A DNA stretch of 64,000 bases from assembly GCA_028274465.1 (NCBI GenBank), contig CM051455.1, positions 90,168,871-90,232,870 on the forward strand. The letters are read 5' to 3'. This document shows, piece after piece, positions 44,511 through 54,005 of the stretch (positions are counted from its first letter, which is position 1; each line of letters opens with the position of its first letter). Below the pieces are notes generated by a model that did not search any database, was not told where the DNA came from, and worked only from the letters and a program-made list of their open reading frames with translations. This stretch comes from Plantago ovata. Its lineage: Eukaryota; Streptophyta; Magnoliopsida; Lamiales; Plantaginaceae. The translations under genes were made by a program, and so were the position numbers.

Positions 44511-45104
44511 ATGACAAAGACAAATCCCACCGAAGATTCTGCTTCTCCATACTTTATCGATCCGGGTGATGGTTCGGGTACGCGTATTGTGAACGAGCTT
44601 TTTGATGGTTCAGACTACGTTGGCTGGGCACATAATGTCAAGAATCAACTAATCATCAAGAACAAGGTGGGTTTTATCAATGGCAAGTTGCCAAACCAAG
44701 AAGACAGTGCAGATGAAGTTGACAAGGTCGCTTGGGAAAGGGCGAACTGTTTGGTACTTTCTTGGATCCTTAATTCTGTGAACAAAGAAATTAGAAATTC
44801 CTTGCTGTATTTTACTAGTGCTAAAGAAATTTGGGATGATTTGCATTCTCGATACACAAAAACTGATGGCACTAGGGTTTTACAAATTGAGAAACAGTTG
44901 AGTTCTTTGTCTCAAGGGAATTTGCCTATTTCTGTCTACTATACCAATTTCAAGGTATTATGGGATGAATTTGTTAGTTTTAGGCCTATTCCTAAATGTG
45001 TGTGTGCTGGATGCAATTGTGATGTTTCTGCGAAGATGACAGTATTGCAGCAAAAGGATGGCATTCTGAAATTTTTGGTTGGTCTGAATGAGTCCTATAA
45101 TTGA
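44511..45104 (+). pseudogene. gag N-terminal part of element F
   Basis: The ATG at 44511 starts copia gag text: a LFDGSDYVGWAHNVKNQL segment, INGKLPNQ, the core SAKEIWDDLHSRY and a conserved LVGLNESYN. The frame then hits a stop inside a foreign inverted-repeat insert (45102-45135). Without the insert the text would run on into SHVMLILPTV in the next ORF. The zinc knuckle is in that next ORF. Confidence 0.85.
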
Positions 45105-45131
45105 TAAGCATTCAGACCAACCAAAAATTTC
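45068..45131 (+). repeat. perfect 23-bp inverted repeat breaking gag
   Basis: The left arm (45068-45090, GAAATTTTTGG...) is normal coding sequence. The right arm (45109-45131) is its exact reverse complement, placed 18 bases later and foreign to gag. The insert brings a stop and a frame change. Confidence 0.9.
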
Positions 45132-48100
45132 TGAGAAGTCATGTTATGCTTATCTTGCCAACTGTAACACTGTCTGAAGTATATTATCTGCTACAACAAG
45201 AAGAAAGCCAAAGGAAATTACATAGTGGTGGTGGTATTGATGTGGAGTCAATGGCTATGATGGTGTCTCAGAATCCTGAGATTCAGACCATAGCATCTCA
45301 GGTTCAAACGCAGCAACACGATACTAGTGGAGCTAATGCTGCAACAAAATATTACCATAAGCAGAGGAAACCACTGTACTGTACCTATTGTAAGAACAAT
45401 GGGCATACTTCTGATAGGTGCTATGACAAGCTAGGCTATCCACCAAATTGGAAGGGTCCTAAGAAGGGTTCTACTAGTCAAAGCCAGTACAAGCACAAGG
45501 CTAATGCAGCAATTCAAGTTCATGGCAGTGCAAGTGACAGTAGTGATGATGAATTTGTTGATCCTGCTGTTTACAACAAAATTCTCAGGCTAATGAAGAA
45601 AGGAAAATCTATTGGTAGTCCTGATCAACACCATGCTACTGTTGCTATTGCAAATACAAGTGTTAGGCCTGCCAACACTTCTCTTCCTGCTGGTAACTCC
45701 TATGAAGGTACATTTGCTTTTTTAGTTACTAGTAAAAGTACTGATTGGATTATAGATACTGGTGCCTCTGATCACATGATTTGTGATCAGAGTATGTTTT
45801 TACATGTTCCTACAAATGTGTCTATAGATGTGCAATTACCAAATGGAACTGTCATAAAGGCTACTTTAAAAGGAACAGTGAAACTCAGTGATGATCTTAT
45901 GCTTTATGATGTGTTATATGTTCCTACTTTTTCTTTTAATCTGCTATCAGTGTCACACCTCACCAAAACAGGTCAAGTGAAGGTAAATTTTGTCTCTTCC
46001 ACTTGTTTTTTGCAGAATGTGCAAAACCAGAAAATTCTTGGCTCTGCTGAACTACAACATGGTCTTTATAAATTCAGACCTGCTACTACTGCTGATAAAA
46101 AGAGTTCTCTGTCTGAAATCGAGAAAAACAATTTTGTTACTCATGTCAATTCTATTCTTGTAAACTTTGTTAATCTTGCTATGAATAATAGTGATTTGTG
46201 TAAGCTGTGGCATGATAGATTGGGTCATGTATCTTTGTCTAAACTGTGTAAAATGCCTGATTTCCAGTTGAATAAATGCAATGATTCGTTCATTTGTGAT
46301 ACTTGTCATTATAGTAAGCAAAAGAGAATGAAATTTCCTATCAGCACTACTAATGCTTCTTCTGTTTTTGAGCTAGTTCACATGGACATTTGGGGTCCCT
46401 TTGCTCATACTTGTCATAAAGGTTTCAGGTACTTTCTAACGGTACTTGATGATTTCTCAAGGTGCACATGGGTGTTCATGATGAAAACAAAATCTGAAAC
46501 TAGAGCTGTCATTGAACATTTTTTAAATTTTGTTACAACTCAGTTTCAGGTATCTGTGAAAACCATAAGAACTGACAATGGTGTAGAATTTCAAATGAAA
46601 GATTTTTATAGCAAAAATGGAATTCTACATCAAACCAGTTGCATTTATACTCCCGAACAGAATGGGAGAGTAGAGAGAAAGCACCAACATTTGTTGCAAG
46701 TGGCTAGGTCATTGCTTTTTCAGTCACACATTTCTTTAGATTATTGGTCTGACTGTGTGATGACAGCAGTACATATCATCAACAGACTTCCCACAGAGGT
46801 GCTTCAGAATAGTACACCTTATGAGAAGTTATATGGTACAACTCCTTCTTATGACCACATGAAAACTTTTGGTTGTATGTGTTTTCCTACCACTGTTTCT
46901 GCAGGAAGGAGTAAATTTGAAAAAAGAGCAGCTAAGTGCATTTTTATTGGTTATCCATTGGGTTGCAAAGGTTATAAAGTCCTAGACTTGGAAACAAATA
47001 AGGTTTTCATCTCAAGGGATGTTGTGTTCTATGAACAGGTTTTTCCTTTTAAAGATACTAAATATTTAGTTAATGATGATTCTTTCTACCCTGATAATAA
47101 TTCCTCTATGTTTGATTATGATCATGTTACAACACCAGTTGCTTTTGTTCCTGTACAAGAAGCTCTTGAGTTACATGACATTGTTAATTTAAACAATAGT
47201 CAAGCTTCTTCTTCTGGCACACATGATATGTTAGTCAGTTCTGATGATTCTGATATTCATTACAATAATAATGATAATATTTCTAATTCTTCATCTGATA
47301 CAGTTAGTACAGGATATTCTCATGAAAATGGTGATCAAGTACGTAGTACGGTACCAGAAACTCATGCAGAGAGTCGTATTCTTAATAATCAGATGCCTCA
47401 GAATGAATCATTAGCTGTACAACATTCTACTTCAGTAAATAATCAACAGGTGGTGGTAGAAAATTCAAGACCTGTAAGAGAGAAGAAAACACCTTCTCAT
47501 TTACAAGTTTATAAGCTTGATATACCACATTCTTTGCAGCACTTTGCTAATTGTTCTTCTGGAAACACTAAAGTGACTTGCCGTTCTAATTATCCTATCT
47601 CAAATTATATCTCTACTGCAAATTTGTCTACTTCTCATAAATGTTTCACTGCAGCTATCACTGTTGTTCCTGAGCCCAAGAATTATAGAGAAGCTAGCAA
47701 GCATCAGGAATGGAGAGATGCTATGCAAGCTGAAATTAAAGCATTGGAGAAGAATGATACTTGGATACTAACAAATTTACCTGCAGGAAAGAATTGTATA
47801 GGATCAAAATGGGTGTATAAGGCTAAGTTCAAGCCTGATGGAAGTCTAGAAAGATATAAGGCTAGGCTTGTGGCACAAGGGTACACTCAAGAGGAAGGGG
47901 TTGATTACTTTGATACTTTCTCCCCTGTTATTAAACTAACTACTGTAAAACTCCTACTTTCTGTTGCAGTTGTGAAGAATTGGCATCTTCAACAGTTAGA
48001 TGTTAACAATGCTTTTCTTCATGGAGATTTGGAAGAAGAAGTGTACATGAAGCCTCCACAAGGTTACTGTGAGCCTCATGATACAAGAGTTTGTAAGTTA

Positions 48101-48862
48101 ACAAAGAGTTTATATGGTTTGAAACAAGCCTCTAGGCAATGGTTCAACAAACTCACTTCCAGTTTATTAAATTTTGGCTACACGCAGTCTTTGGCAGATA
48201 TCTCTCTATTTACAAAGACTTCTAACAACACAATTACCATTTTATTAGTTTATGTTGATGACATAATACTAGCAGGTAATAGCATGGAAGAAATTGTGGC
48301 TGTTAAACAACACCTTCATGATGCTTTTACAATAAAAGATCTCGGAGATTTAAAGTACATTCTAGGATTGGAGATTGCTAGATCTTCTACTGGGATATCT
48401 ATTTGTCAGAGAAAGTATGTGTTAGATTTGTTGACAGATACAGGTTTTTTGGATTGCAAACCCATTGATACTCCCATGAATCCAAAGCACAAGATAGGTA
48501 AAACTGATGGTATTACTCTCTCAGATCCTAAACCTTATAGAAGTCTTGTTGGTAAACTTTTGTACTTAACTATTACAAGACCTGATATATGCTTTAGTGT
48601 ACAACTTCTAAGTCAGTTTATGTCTTGTCCTGCTACTGTACATTTAGAACTTGTTCATAGAGTATTGAGATATCTTAAGAATGAACCTGGACTTGGAGTT
48701 TATTATAGTGTTAATTCAGATTTACACTTGAAGGCTTTCTGTGATGCAGATTGGGGTGGTTGCAAAGATACAAGGAAAAGCATTACTGGTTATGCTGTTT
48801 ACTTAGGAGATTCACTGATTTCATGGAAATCAAAGAAACAACAGGTGATTAGCAAGTGCTGA
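45101..48862 (+). CDS. copia gag end, protease, integrase, reverse transcriptase, RNase H start (element F)
   Basis: An open frame of 1253 codons; real gag text begins a few residues after the insert. In order it has a zinc knuckle CTYCKNNGHTSDRC, protease WIIDTGASDHM (about residue 220), and integrase with its zinc-binding H-H-C-C (LWHDRLGHVS ... CDTCHYSK) and catalytic HMDIWGP, RTDNGVEF and GRVERKHQ. Reverse transcriptase follows with VYKAKFKPDG, FLHGDLEEEVYM and catalytic YVDDI (near 48252), then RNase H FCDADWGG. It stops at VISKC because about five bases are missing before the AEAEY motif; the rest is at 48867-49202. It has no usable gag start of its own, so it is a broken part of one polyprotein, though all enzyme motifs up to RNase H are intact. 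Confidence 0.9.
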   Translation: MISIQTNQKFLRSHVMLILPTVTLSEVYYLLQQEESQRKLHSGGGIDVESMAMMVSQNPEIQTIASQVQTQQHDTSGANAATKYYHKQRKPLYCTYCKNNGHTSDRCYDKLGYPPNWKGPKKGSTSQSQYKHKANAAIQVHGSASDSSDDEFVDPAVYNKILRLMKKGKSIGSPDQHHATVAIANTSVRPANTSLPAGNSYEGTFAFLVTSKSTDWIIDTGASDHMICDQSMFLHVPTNVSIDVQLPNGTVIKATLKGTVKLSDDLMLYDVLYVPTFSFNLLSVSHLTKTGQVKVNFVSSTCFLQNVQNQKILGSAELQHGLYKFRPATTADKKSSLSEIEKNNFVTHVNSILVNFVNLAMNNSDLCKLWHDRLGHVSLSKLCKMPDFQLNKCNDSFICDTCHYSKQKRMKFPISTTNASSVFELVHMDIWGPFAHTCHKGFRYFLTVLDDFSRCTWVFMMKTKSETRAVIEHFLNFVTTQFQVSVKTIRTDNGVEFQMKDFYSKNGILHQTSCIYTPEQNGRVERKHQHLLQVARSLLFQSHISLDYWSDCVMTAVHIINRLPTEVLQNSTPYEKLYGTTPSYDHMKTFGCMCFPTTVSAGRSKFEKRAAKCIFIGYPLGCKGYKVLDLETNKVFISRDVVFYEQVFPFKDTKYLVNDDSFYPDNNSSMFDYDHVTTPVAFVPVQEALELHDIVNLNNSQASSSGTHDMLVSSDDSDIHYNNNDNISNSSSDTVSTGYSHENGDQVRSTVPETHAESRILNNQMPQNESLAVQHSTSVNNQQVVVENSRPVREKKTPSHLQVYKLDIPHSLQHFANCSSGNTKVTCRSNYPISNYISTANLSTSHKCFTAAITVVPEPKNYREASKHQEWRDAMQAEIKALEKNDTWILTNLPAGKNCIGSKWVYKAKFKPDGSLERYKARLVAQGYTQEEGVDYFDTFSPVIKLTTVKLLLSVAVVKNWHLQQLDVNNAFLHGDLEEEVYMKPPQGYCEPHDTRVCKLTKSLYGLKQASRQWFNKLTSSLLNFGYTQSLADISLFTKTSNNTITILLVYVDDIILAGNSMEEIVAVKQHLHDAFTIKDLGDLKYILGLEIARSSTGISICQRKYVLDLLTDTGFLDCKPIDTPMNPKHKIGKTDGITLSDPKPYRSLVGKLLYLTITRPDICFSVQLLSQFMSCPATVHLELVHRVLRYLKNEPGLGVYYSVNSDLHLKAFCDADWGGCKDTRKSITGYAVYLGDSLISWKSKKQQVISKC

Positions 48863-49202
48863 AGCTGAATACCGGGCTGTTGCCATTACATGTTGTGAAG
48901 TCCAGTGGTTGTTGTACCTTCTTCATGACTTCAAAATCTTACATCCTCCACCAGCTCTCATCTACACTGATAGTCTCTCTGCATACTACCTTGCTCACAA
49001 CCCAGTCCAGCACCAAAGAACCAAACACATAGAGCTTGACTACCACTTGATAAGGGACAAGATCACATCAAAAATTGTCAAGCTGCTACACATAAAGAAT
49101 GATTACCAGACAGCTGATTTGCTTACAAAACCATTATCTGGAGCTTTGTGGAATAGATTCATGAAGAACCTCAACCTCCAGAATATTCATCAGGCAATCT
49201 AA
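48863..49202 (+). pseudogene. RNase H C-terminus of element F
   Basis: Continues RNase H after the deletion with EAEYRAVAITC, IYTDSLSAYYLAHNP, RTKHIELDYHLIRDKI and QTADLLTKPL, the normal copia end. The ORF calls its start at 48909, but the matching text begins near 48867. A stop at about 49200 is followed at once by the PPT region. Confidence 0.85.
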
Positions 49203-49220
49203 CCATTGAAGGCATGCTTA

Positions 49221-49233
49221 GATTGAGGGGGGA
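49221..49233 (+). promoter_or_regulatory. polypurine tract of element F
   Basis: GATTGAGGGGGGA directly before the 3' LTR. Confidence 0.8.
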
Positions 49234-49582
49234 TATCAGGCAATATGAACATTGAAGGCATGATTAGAAGAACAAGAGAAGTGCAGGAATTATTTGAAAG
49301 AAGAGAATATATAAAGCTGTTTTTATACTCATAAAAACGCAGCTCCTGAATAGCAACTTTAGCTATAATCAAGAAAGCATTCTCTTACTTGTACCACAAG
49401 CTGAATAAATAGTACATCCCTTTCTCTATTAGGTTTCATATAGTATATAAGACGAACAGAGCCTAGTTTCTTTTCTTTAATCCAATTTTTATCAAGTTTG
49501 TCTTCCATTCTCTTGTAATAATACAATTCAGTTCATAATAAGATTTCTGCTTCAACAATTGTTGAAGTTTTTCACTTTGTTA
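49234..49582 (+). repeat. 3' LTR of element F
   Basis: 349 bp, identical to the 5' LTR except one C for T about 85 bases in (AAAGCTG versus AAAGTTG). Confidence 0.9.
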
Positions 49583-49605
49583 GCAACAGCAGTTCATCCA
49601 TAACA

Positions 49606-50254
49606 AAATGGTCCATGGACTTCGATTTTACGCAGGAAAAGATTACAAAGCTTCCTATATGGTTGAAACTTCCGCACTTGCCTGTTTATTACTGGAAGCC
49701 TATGTAAAATTTTAAGTACTATTGGAACTCCAGTCAGAACAGATGAGTGTACATTGCTGAGAAACAAAGTCGATATAAGTCAACCTCTGGTTAATGAGAT
49801 CAGAATTAAGAAACCAAATGGTGGTACTCTGGAACAGAAAGTGATATATGAGTGGGTTCCTCAGTTTTGTCAAAAATGTCAGAAGATAGGTCATTCTTGT
49901 GCGCAGGAGAGGCCTAGGGGACCTGTTGAACGGGAACAACCTCGGGCATGGAGGAGGAATGGACAAGGTAATCAATAAGCTTGGGTTGCTGTGGGGAATA
50001 GACGAAGGAGGGAGATAGATGTGCCTGGTCAAGAACCTAGACCTCTGGGGCGGCCTGAGGAAAATAGGAATAGAACTCAGAATAGAACTGAAGTTGCAGA
50101 AGTACAGCAAGGTCCTGCGCATAAAGACCGGGCTACAACTTCAGTGCACCAGAAAGATACAAATGATGAGGTTATTGAGGCTTTGGTTGATTTGCAGTTT
50201 GGTACAGTTCAGGTAAGTGAGGGAGAGATTCCACCAGCCCCATCTTTACAATGA
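49606..50254 (+). pseudogene. LINE ORF1, second part (zinc knuckle)
   Basis: Continues from 38879. The text WLKLPHLPVYYW is followed by a frameshift near 49705, then LSTIGTPVRTDECTLL, RIKKPNG, EYEW-like VIYEWVPQFC and a zinc knuckle CQKCQKIGHSC. One TAA at 49976 interrupts the frame, which then stays open to TGA at 50252-50254. A charged, R/E/Q-rich tail follows the knuckle, as is usual for plant LINE ORF1. The stop overlaps the ORF2 start as ATGA. Confidence 0.8.
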
Positions 50255-50646
50255 ATTACATCAGCTGGAACGTGAGGAGGTGAATGGCTCCCTAAAGCAA
50301 AGTGAGGTAATTCAGTTTATTAGGAATAATAATGTGGTCTTGGCTGGCTTACTAGAGACACGAATAAAGCAGCATAAGGCGAGGAAAATTAGAAAGAAGT
50401 TTGGTTCTCATTTCCAGTTTATAGATAACTATAGTCATGCCATTAATGGGAGAATATGGGTGGTATGGAATAGCAATGAAGTGAATTTTCAATGCATTTC
50501 TTGTTCTGATCAGACTATCCATGGACTCGTTACTAATTTGGCAGGCACTATACACATTTACATCACTTTTGTGTATGGTTTTAATACCATGGAGGAGAGA
50601 GTTCCTCTCTGGAATGAAATAAGAAGGTTAGCAAGGTGTACTTCTG
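50251..50646 (+). pseudogene. LINE ORF2 endonuclease, first part
   Basis: Starts at ATG 50251 (MNYISWNVR, the standard start of plant LINE ORF2). A single-base frame change follows within ten codons, and the text goes on in the frame ending at 50696 (LLETRIKQHKARK, GRIWVVWNSNEV, ITFVYGFNTMEERVPLW). This is the first half of the apurinic-type endonuclease. It is cut at 50646 by the chromovirus and resumes after 61010. Confidence 0.85.
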
Positions 50647-52916
50647 AATTGCCTAACCCAGTCAAAAGCCTGTTTGACCGGCCCATTATTTGCTAACCCT
50701 AACCCTAGTCAGTAGTCTCCCATTCCCATTCTCTTCAGCCGTTTTTCACCAAAAGAGAGAAAGAAAGAAAGGTTAGAGAGAAAAGAAAAGAGAAAGAAGA
50801 GAGAAGAGAGAGGAGAAGAAAACTTCGGTTGCTGCTGCCTATCTCCGATCCGGTCCCGTCCGCCGCCGCCGCCCTTCCGTCCCGGTCCCGTCCGACGCCG
50901 CCGCCTTACCGTTCCATTCCGCCGCACCGATTCTCGCCGCCGAGATCGATCTGTTCTGCTCGATCGATCGCCGTTCCGTATGCCGCGCCGCCGCCATCGA
51001 TCGATCCGTTCGCGTTTGTCTCTCGCACGCCGCCGTCTGATTCGCGCCGCTTGACCTCGTTCGCCGCCCCTGTTCCCGTCTGTTCGCCGCGCCGCTTCGC
51101 CTCGTTCAACCGGTCCGTTGTTCTGAACTGATCGGTAAGTGGTTTGATCCTTCCGTTCCGATTCAATTTCGCCTTTGGTTCGATTCGGATCTCGATTGAT
51201 TTCCTTTTCTTTTCGATTTATTCGAATTGCAGATTGTTCAACCCATTCTTTCGATTCGAAGGTAAATCTCGTTTCCTTACTGCTGCTCTCGATTCTAAAC
51301 TCGTATTCTCGTATTCTATTTTGACTTTTTGCCTTGGACTATTTTACCCTTGATCGATCTGACCTTGTTAATTATTTCGAACCGAGAACCGGGACTTAGG
51401 TTGTTAGTGTAGTTACTGTTTCGCTGGACTTGTGAACTTTTCACCTCGTATGTTGACTTTGTTTTCCTGTTTGACCTCGAAAGGACTTTTGGACCTTGTT
51501 GTTACTGTTTTGGAACCTTGTGGACTGATTTTGGAAACCTAAAAACCTAAAGGACCTTTTTGCAGTTTTACCGTTGACCGTAGTTGACTGACAGTAAGCT
51601 TTTATCGTAAACCTTGTTGTTTTGAGAAGACTGTTAAGTGTTGGAGCTTCTGGTTTGTTTGTACGGTCTGTTTTTGAAAAAGGGTTATTTTGCAATTTAC
51701 CACTGAGGGTATTTCGGTAATTTCCAGAATCTGAAAATCGAAAGAGTTTCTGAAAATATTTCAAACTTAGTTTCTGTTTTTGTAAGTTAGTATTGACTTG
51801 ACTGGCTAGCCTAGTTGGTTAGGTTCTTGCTTGACTAACTTAGAGGTCCCGTGTTCGAACCCCGTCTTTACCATTCCTTTTTCAACCCTTTGCCTTCCGT
51901 CCGTTCGACTTCTAAAGTGTGTTTAGTACTTTCTTGTTAGGTTCTCCTGTGTTCGTTAACCCGTAAAAGCTCGTTACCCGTTGAAGGTCTTTGCTCGCAA
52001 GTTAAGGTGAGTGTTCACCCCTAAACCTATTATTTGCGAAAACTGGAAGGATATGTGACAACTTGTACTATTACTTATACTGTTTTACTGTATGCTTCCG
52101 CGTAAAAGTATAAGTCCTAAGTATGACTTTTACATTTCTGTTTATTGCTACTATGTTCTGTACTGACCTTTCTGCAGGAACACCTCTCGGTGTTAATTAT
52201 TTGTATCTGTTGTTCTGTATCTGTTCTGTTTCCGTGTGACCGGTCGATTAGGTTATGATTAGGTAGGCTTGGGTAGTAGAGGAATATCGGGTTTGCTTGA
52301 TTGTGGCCTAGTCTATTCCCTTTTAGCCGCGAGGCAGAAGTCGCTAAGGTCTATTAGGGTCATAGGATCTGTTTTCCCAAAGTACACGGGGGTTTCTGTT
52401 TCTGTCCGGAGTTGTGCACCCTCTGGAGGGAGTTATAAGGGCATTCTGGGAGTAGGAGCAATAAGGCGGGCTGCACCAACGGTCTACAACGTATCTGTTC
52501 TGTTAATCTGCTATATGTGTTCTGTTCTGCTTGCTCGTTTTCTGAAAAAGATTTTGATTTTAAAACTGTTTACTTTCTGTTTTTAACTTAGAACCTCACT
52601 GAGATCCTTTATCTCACACTCTTTTGTTTTTTTCAAAATTCCTTCCTTCCAGATGCTGCTGAGGATGTGCGTGACTAGGATGCCAGCGACTGAGAGAAGG
52701 GTCTGGGGTGTCATGGGTTTCTTTTCAAAATAAGAAGATAAACTTTTACTGTCTTCATTCGTTGTTTCATTTGAACTTGAGTTGTCATTGGATATTGTTT
52801 ATTTCTGCTAGCGTCAAAGATTATTTTGGCAGTAATTGCCGACCGTTGCTATTAAAGTTATTTTTGACTTTCCTTTCAAGAAATTATTTTTGGTTTTCAA
52901 AACCGGTACCGTTACA
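50647..52916 (+). repeat. 5' LTR of element G, truncated
   Basis: Begins at AATTGCCTAACCC, which is position 202 of the 3' LTR (58761). It contains teloboxes (CCCTAACCCTAG near 50694), a GA-rich tract (50750-50822), a GCC-rich stretch (50840-51110) and a tRNA-like module (51800-51874). The A/T-rich start present in the 3' LTR is absent, and probably part of the promoter with it. Confidence 0.9.
51800..51874 (+). repeat. tRNA-like module with A and B boxes in the LTR
   Basis: TAGCCTAGTTGG (51807-51818) fits the polymerase III A box and GTTCGAACCCC (51853-51863) fits the B box, 46 bases apart as in a tRNA gene; CCA follows at about 51872. The acceptor stem does not pair, so it is not a working tRNA. 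It resembles a SINE head. Confidence 0.6.
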
Positions 52917-52918
52917 GT

Positions 52919-52930
52919 TGGTATCAGAGC
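52919..52930 (+). promoter_or_regulatory. primer binding site of element G (tRNA-Met)
   Basis: TGGTATCAGAGC, two bases after the 5' LTR end. Confidence 0.9.
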
Positions 52931-53191
52931 TTGAGTTCAAACTCGATCTTGCTAGGATAGGATCTTTAGACCTTTGGGGTGTGTGTGAGGGTCCGAGTCG
53001 CTGGTTAGGTCTTTTATTTTCTGTTGCTTTTCTGATTCAAGTCTCACGTACTAACCTTGAACCGTTTCTTCATCTTCTCTGTTCTGTTTCTGACGACCTC
53101 TGACCCGTTCTGGAACTGTTGACCTTCCGTGGTTGTTTTGATTCTGACATAGTTATTAACTAGTTAACTACGCGTGTGCTTACAGATAGGT

Positions 53192-53638
53192 ATGAGTTCT
53201 GAGAAGAAGGTTATTCGATACCGCCTAGTCGAAGGAGAGTTTAATCCGTATACCTCCGTTCCTGTTGTTGGCGTTTACCCTGGATTCGTGATGGATAGGG
53301 TTGTACATGAACGTGATCATTACTGGCTGGAGAACTTTAAGCTTCGAGATGAGATAGCAACGAAGGAAGCGGAGATCGGATTTCTTAAGACGGCCTTACG
53401 CGCTGCAAAGGAGCACTCTGGTTTTGTTTCGTTAACCGCGTCCAACGTTGGCATCAAGATTCGCAGGAGGAAGGCTCGGAGGATGTTCCCCGAGGGTTGC
53501 GGACCATCCCATAGAGGAAAGAGTGAAGACGAAGAAGAATCCGAAGAAGATCCCGAGGAGGACCCCTCTGAGGAAGAAGGAGGAGATGCTCACGTGCCCG
53601 AACAACGTTCCGAGGATGATAACGAGGACGCTTATTAG
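53192..53638 (+). CDS. upstream accessory ORF of element G
   Basis: An intact ORF of 148 residues between the primer site and gag; I start it at the second ATG (53192, MSSEKKVIRY) because the first six codons from 53174 look like leader. The N-terminal half has V/Y-rich text, then a charged helical stretch (LENFKLRDEIATKEAEIGFLK) that could form a coiled coil. A basic patch (KIRRRKARR) follows, then a very acidic tail (EDEEESEEDPEEDPSEEEGG). I do not recognise the family. It is in a different frame from gag and is unbroken although gag-pol is badly damaged. It might bind RNA, DNA or histones through its charged ends, but that is only inference. Confidence 0.55.
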   Translation: MSSEKKVIRYRLVEGEFNPYTSVPVVGVYPGFVMDRVVHERDHYWLENFKLRDEIATKEAEIGFLKTALRAAKEHSGFVSLTASNVGIKIRRRKARRMFPEGCGPSHRGKSEDEEESEEDPEEDPSEEEGGDAHVPEQRSEDDNEDAY

Positions 53639-54005
53639 GATAGATGCCTTTTCGAGCTCGTACCGAACTTCTTTGTTTTGCCAAGTGAGTTTTTTTAGTT
53701 CAGCCGACTGAGACTGTTTATGCCTTTCCGTTTACTTGCCTCTGTGGTTTTCTGTTTTCCTCGCTAAGACGAGTAGAGACCGTTTTTTTTCTTTTGTTTT
53801 ATTGCATGCTTGGCTGTTTTGAGACTTCGTTATTTTCTTGTTTTTGCGTTTTGTTTTAAAGTTCAAGGCATGATTTCTTCTTCACTGCTCAATTTATACC
53901 TGTTGTAGAAGATTAAGTACTGGCCTTAGTTCTTTGTTTTCTGCTCTTTTCTAAGTTAGCGATTCGAGGTTGTTAAATCAACTGCTAAGTACTGCCTTTG
54001 ATAGA
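53639..54005 (+). other. spacer between accessory ORF and gag, element G
   Basis: T-rich leader with no coding sequence recognised. A separate gag start (54006) follows, so gag and the accessory ORF would need reinitiation, splicing or separate RNAs. Confidence 0.5.

Larger units (their letters stand above)
43883..49582 (+). mobile_element. young Ty1/copia element F
   Basis: A 5700-bp element with 349-bp LTRs that differ at one site, a primer site, an almost complete gag-pol and a PPT. The target repeats are GTAAC (43878-43882) and GCAAC (49583-49587), one mismatch. The LTR ends are TA...TA instead of TG...CA. It sits in the 3' LTR of element E. Two defects block the polyprotein: a 23-bp inverted insertion in gag and a small deletion in RNase H. 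Confidence 0.9.
38880..49605 (+). mobile_element. Reina-like Ty3/gypsy chromovirus E, split by copia F
   Basis: It has short LTRs (236 bp), a tRNA-Met type primer site, gag, protease, reverse transcriptase, RNase H, integrase and the end of a chromodomain. The target duplication is AAATG (38875-38879, 49606-49610). Copia element F (43883-49582) lies in its 3' LTR. Short LTRs and pol text suggest the Reina lineage. All coding parts carry frameshifts or stops. Confidence 0.9.

Noticed and set aside
50690..50706. Telomere-like CCCTAACCCTAG
   Set aside because: Only two units, present in both LTRs; a telobox in a promoter or leader, not telomeric DNA.
51800..51874. Functional tRNA gene
   Set aside because: The acceptor stem arms do not pair and no sound anticodon arm can be drawn, although the A and B boxes are good.
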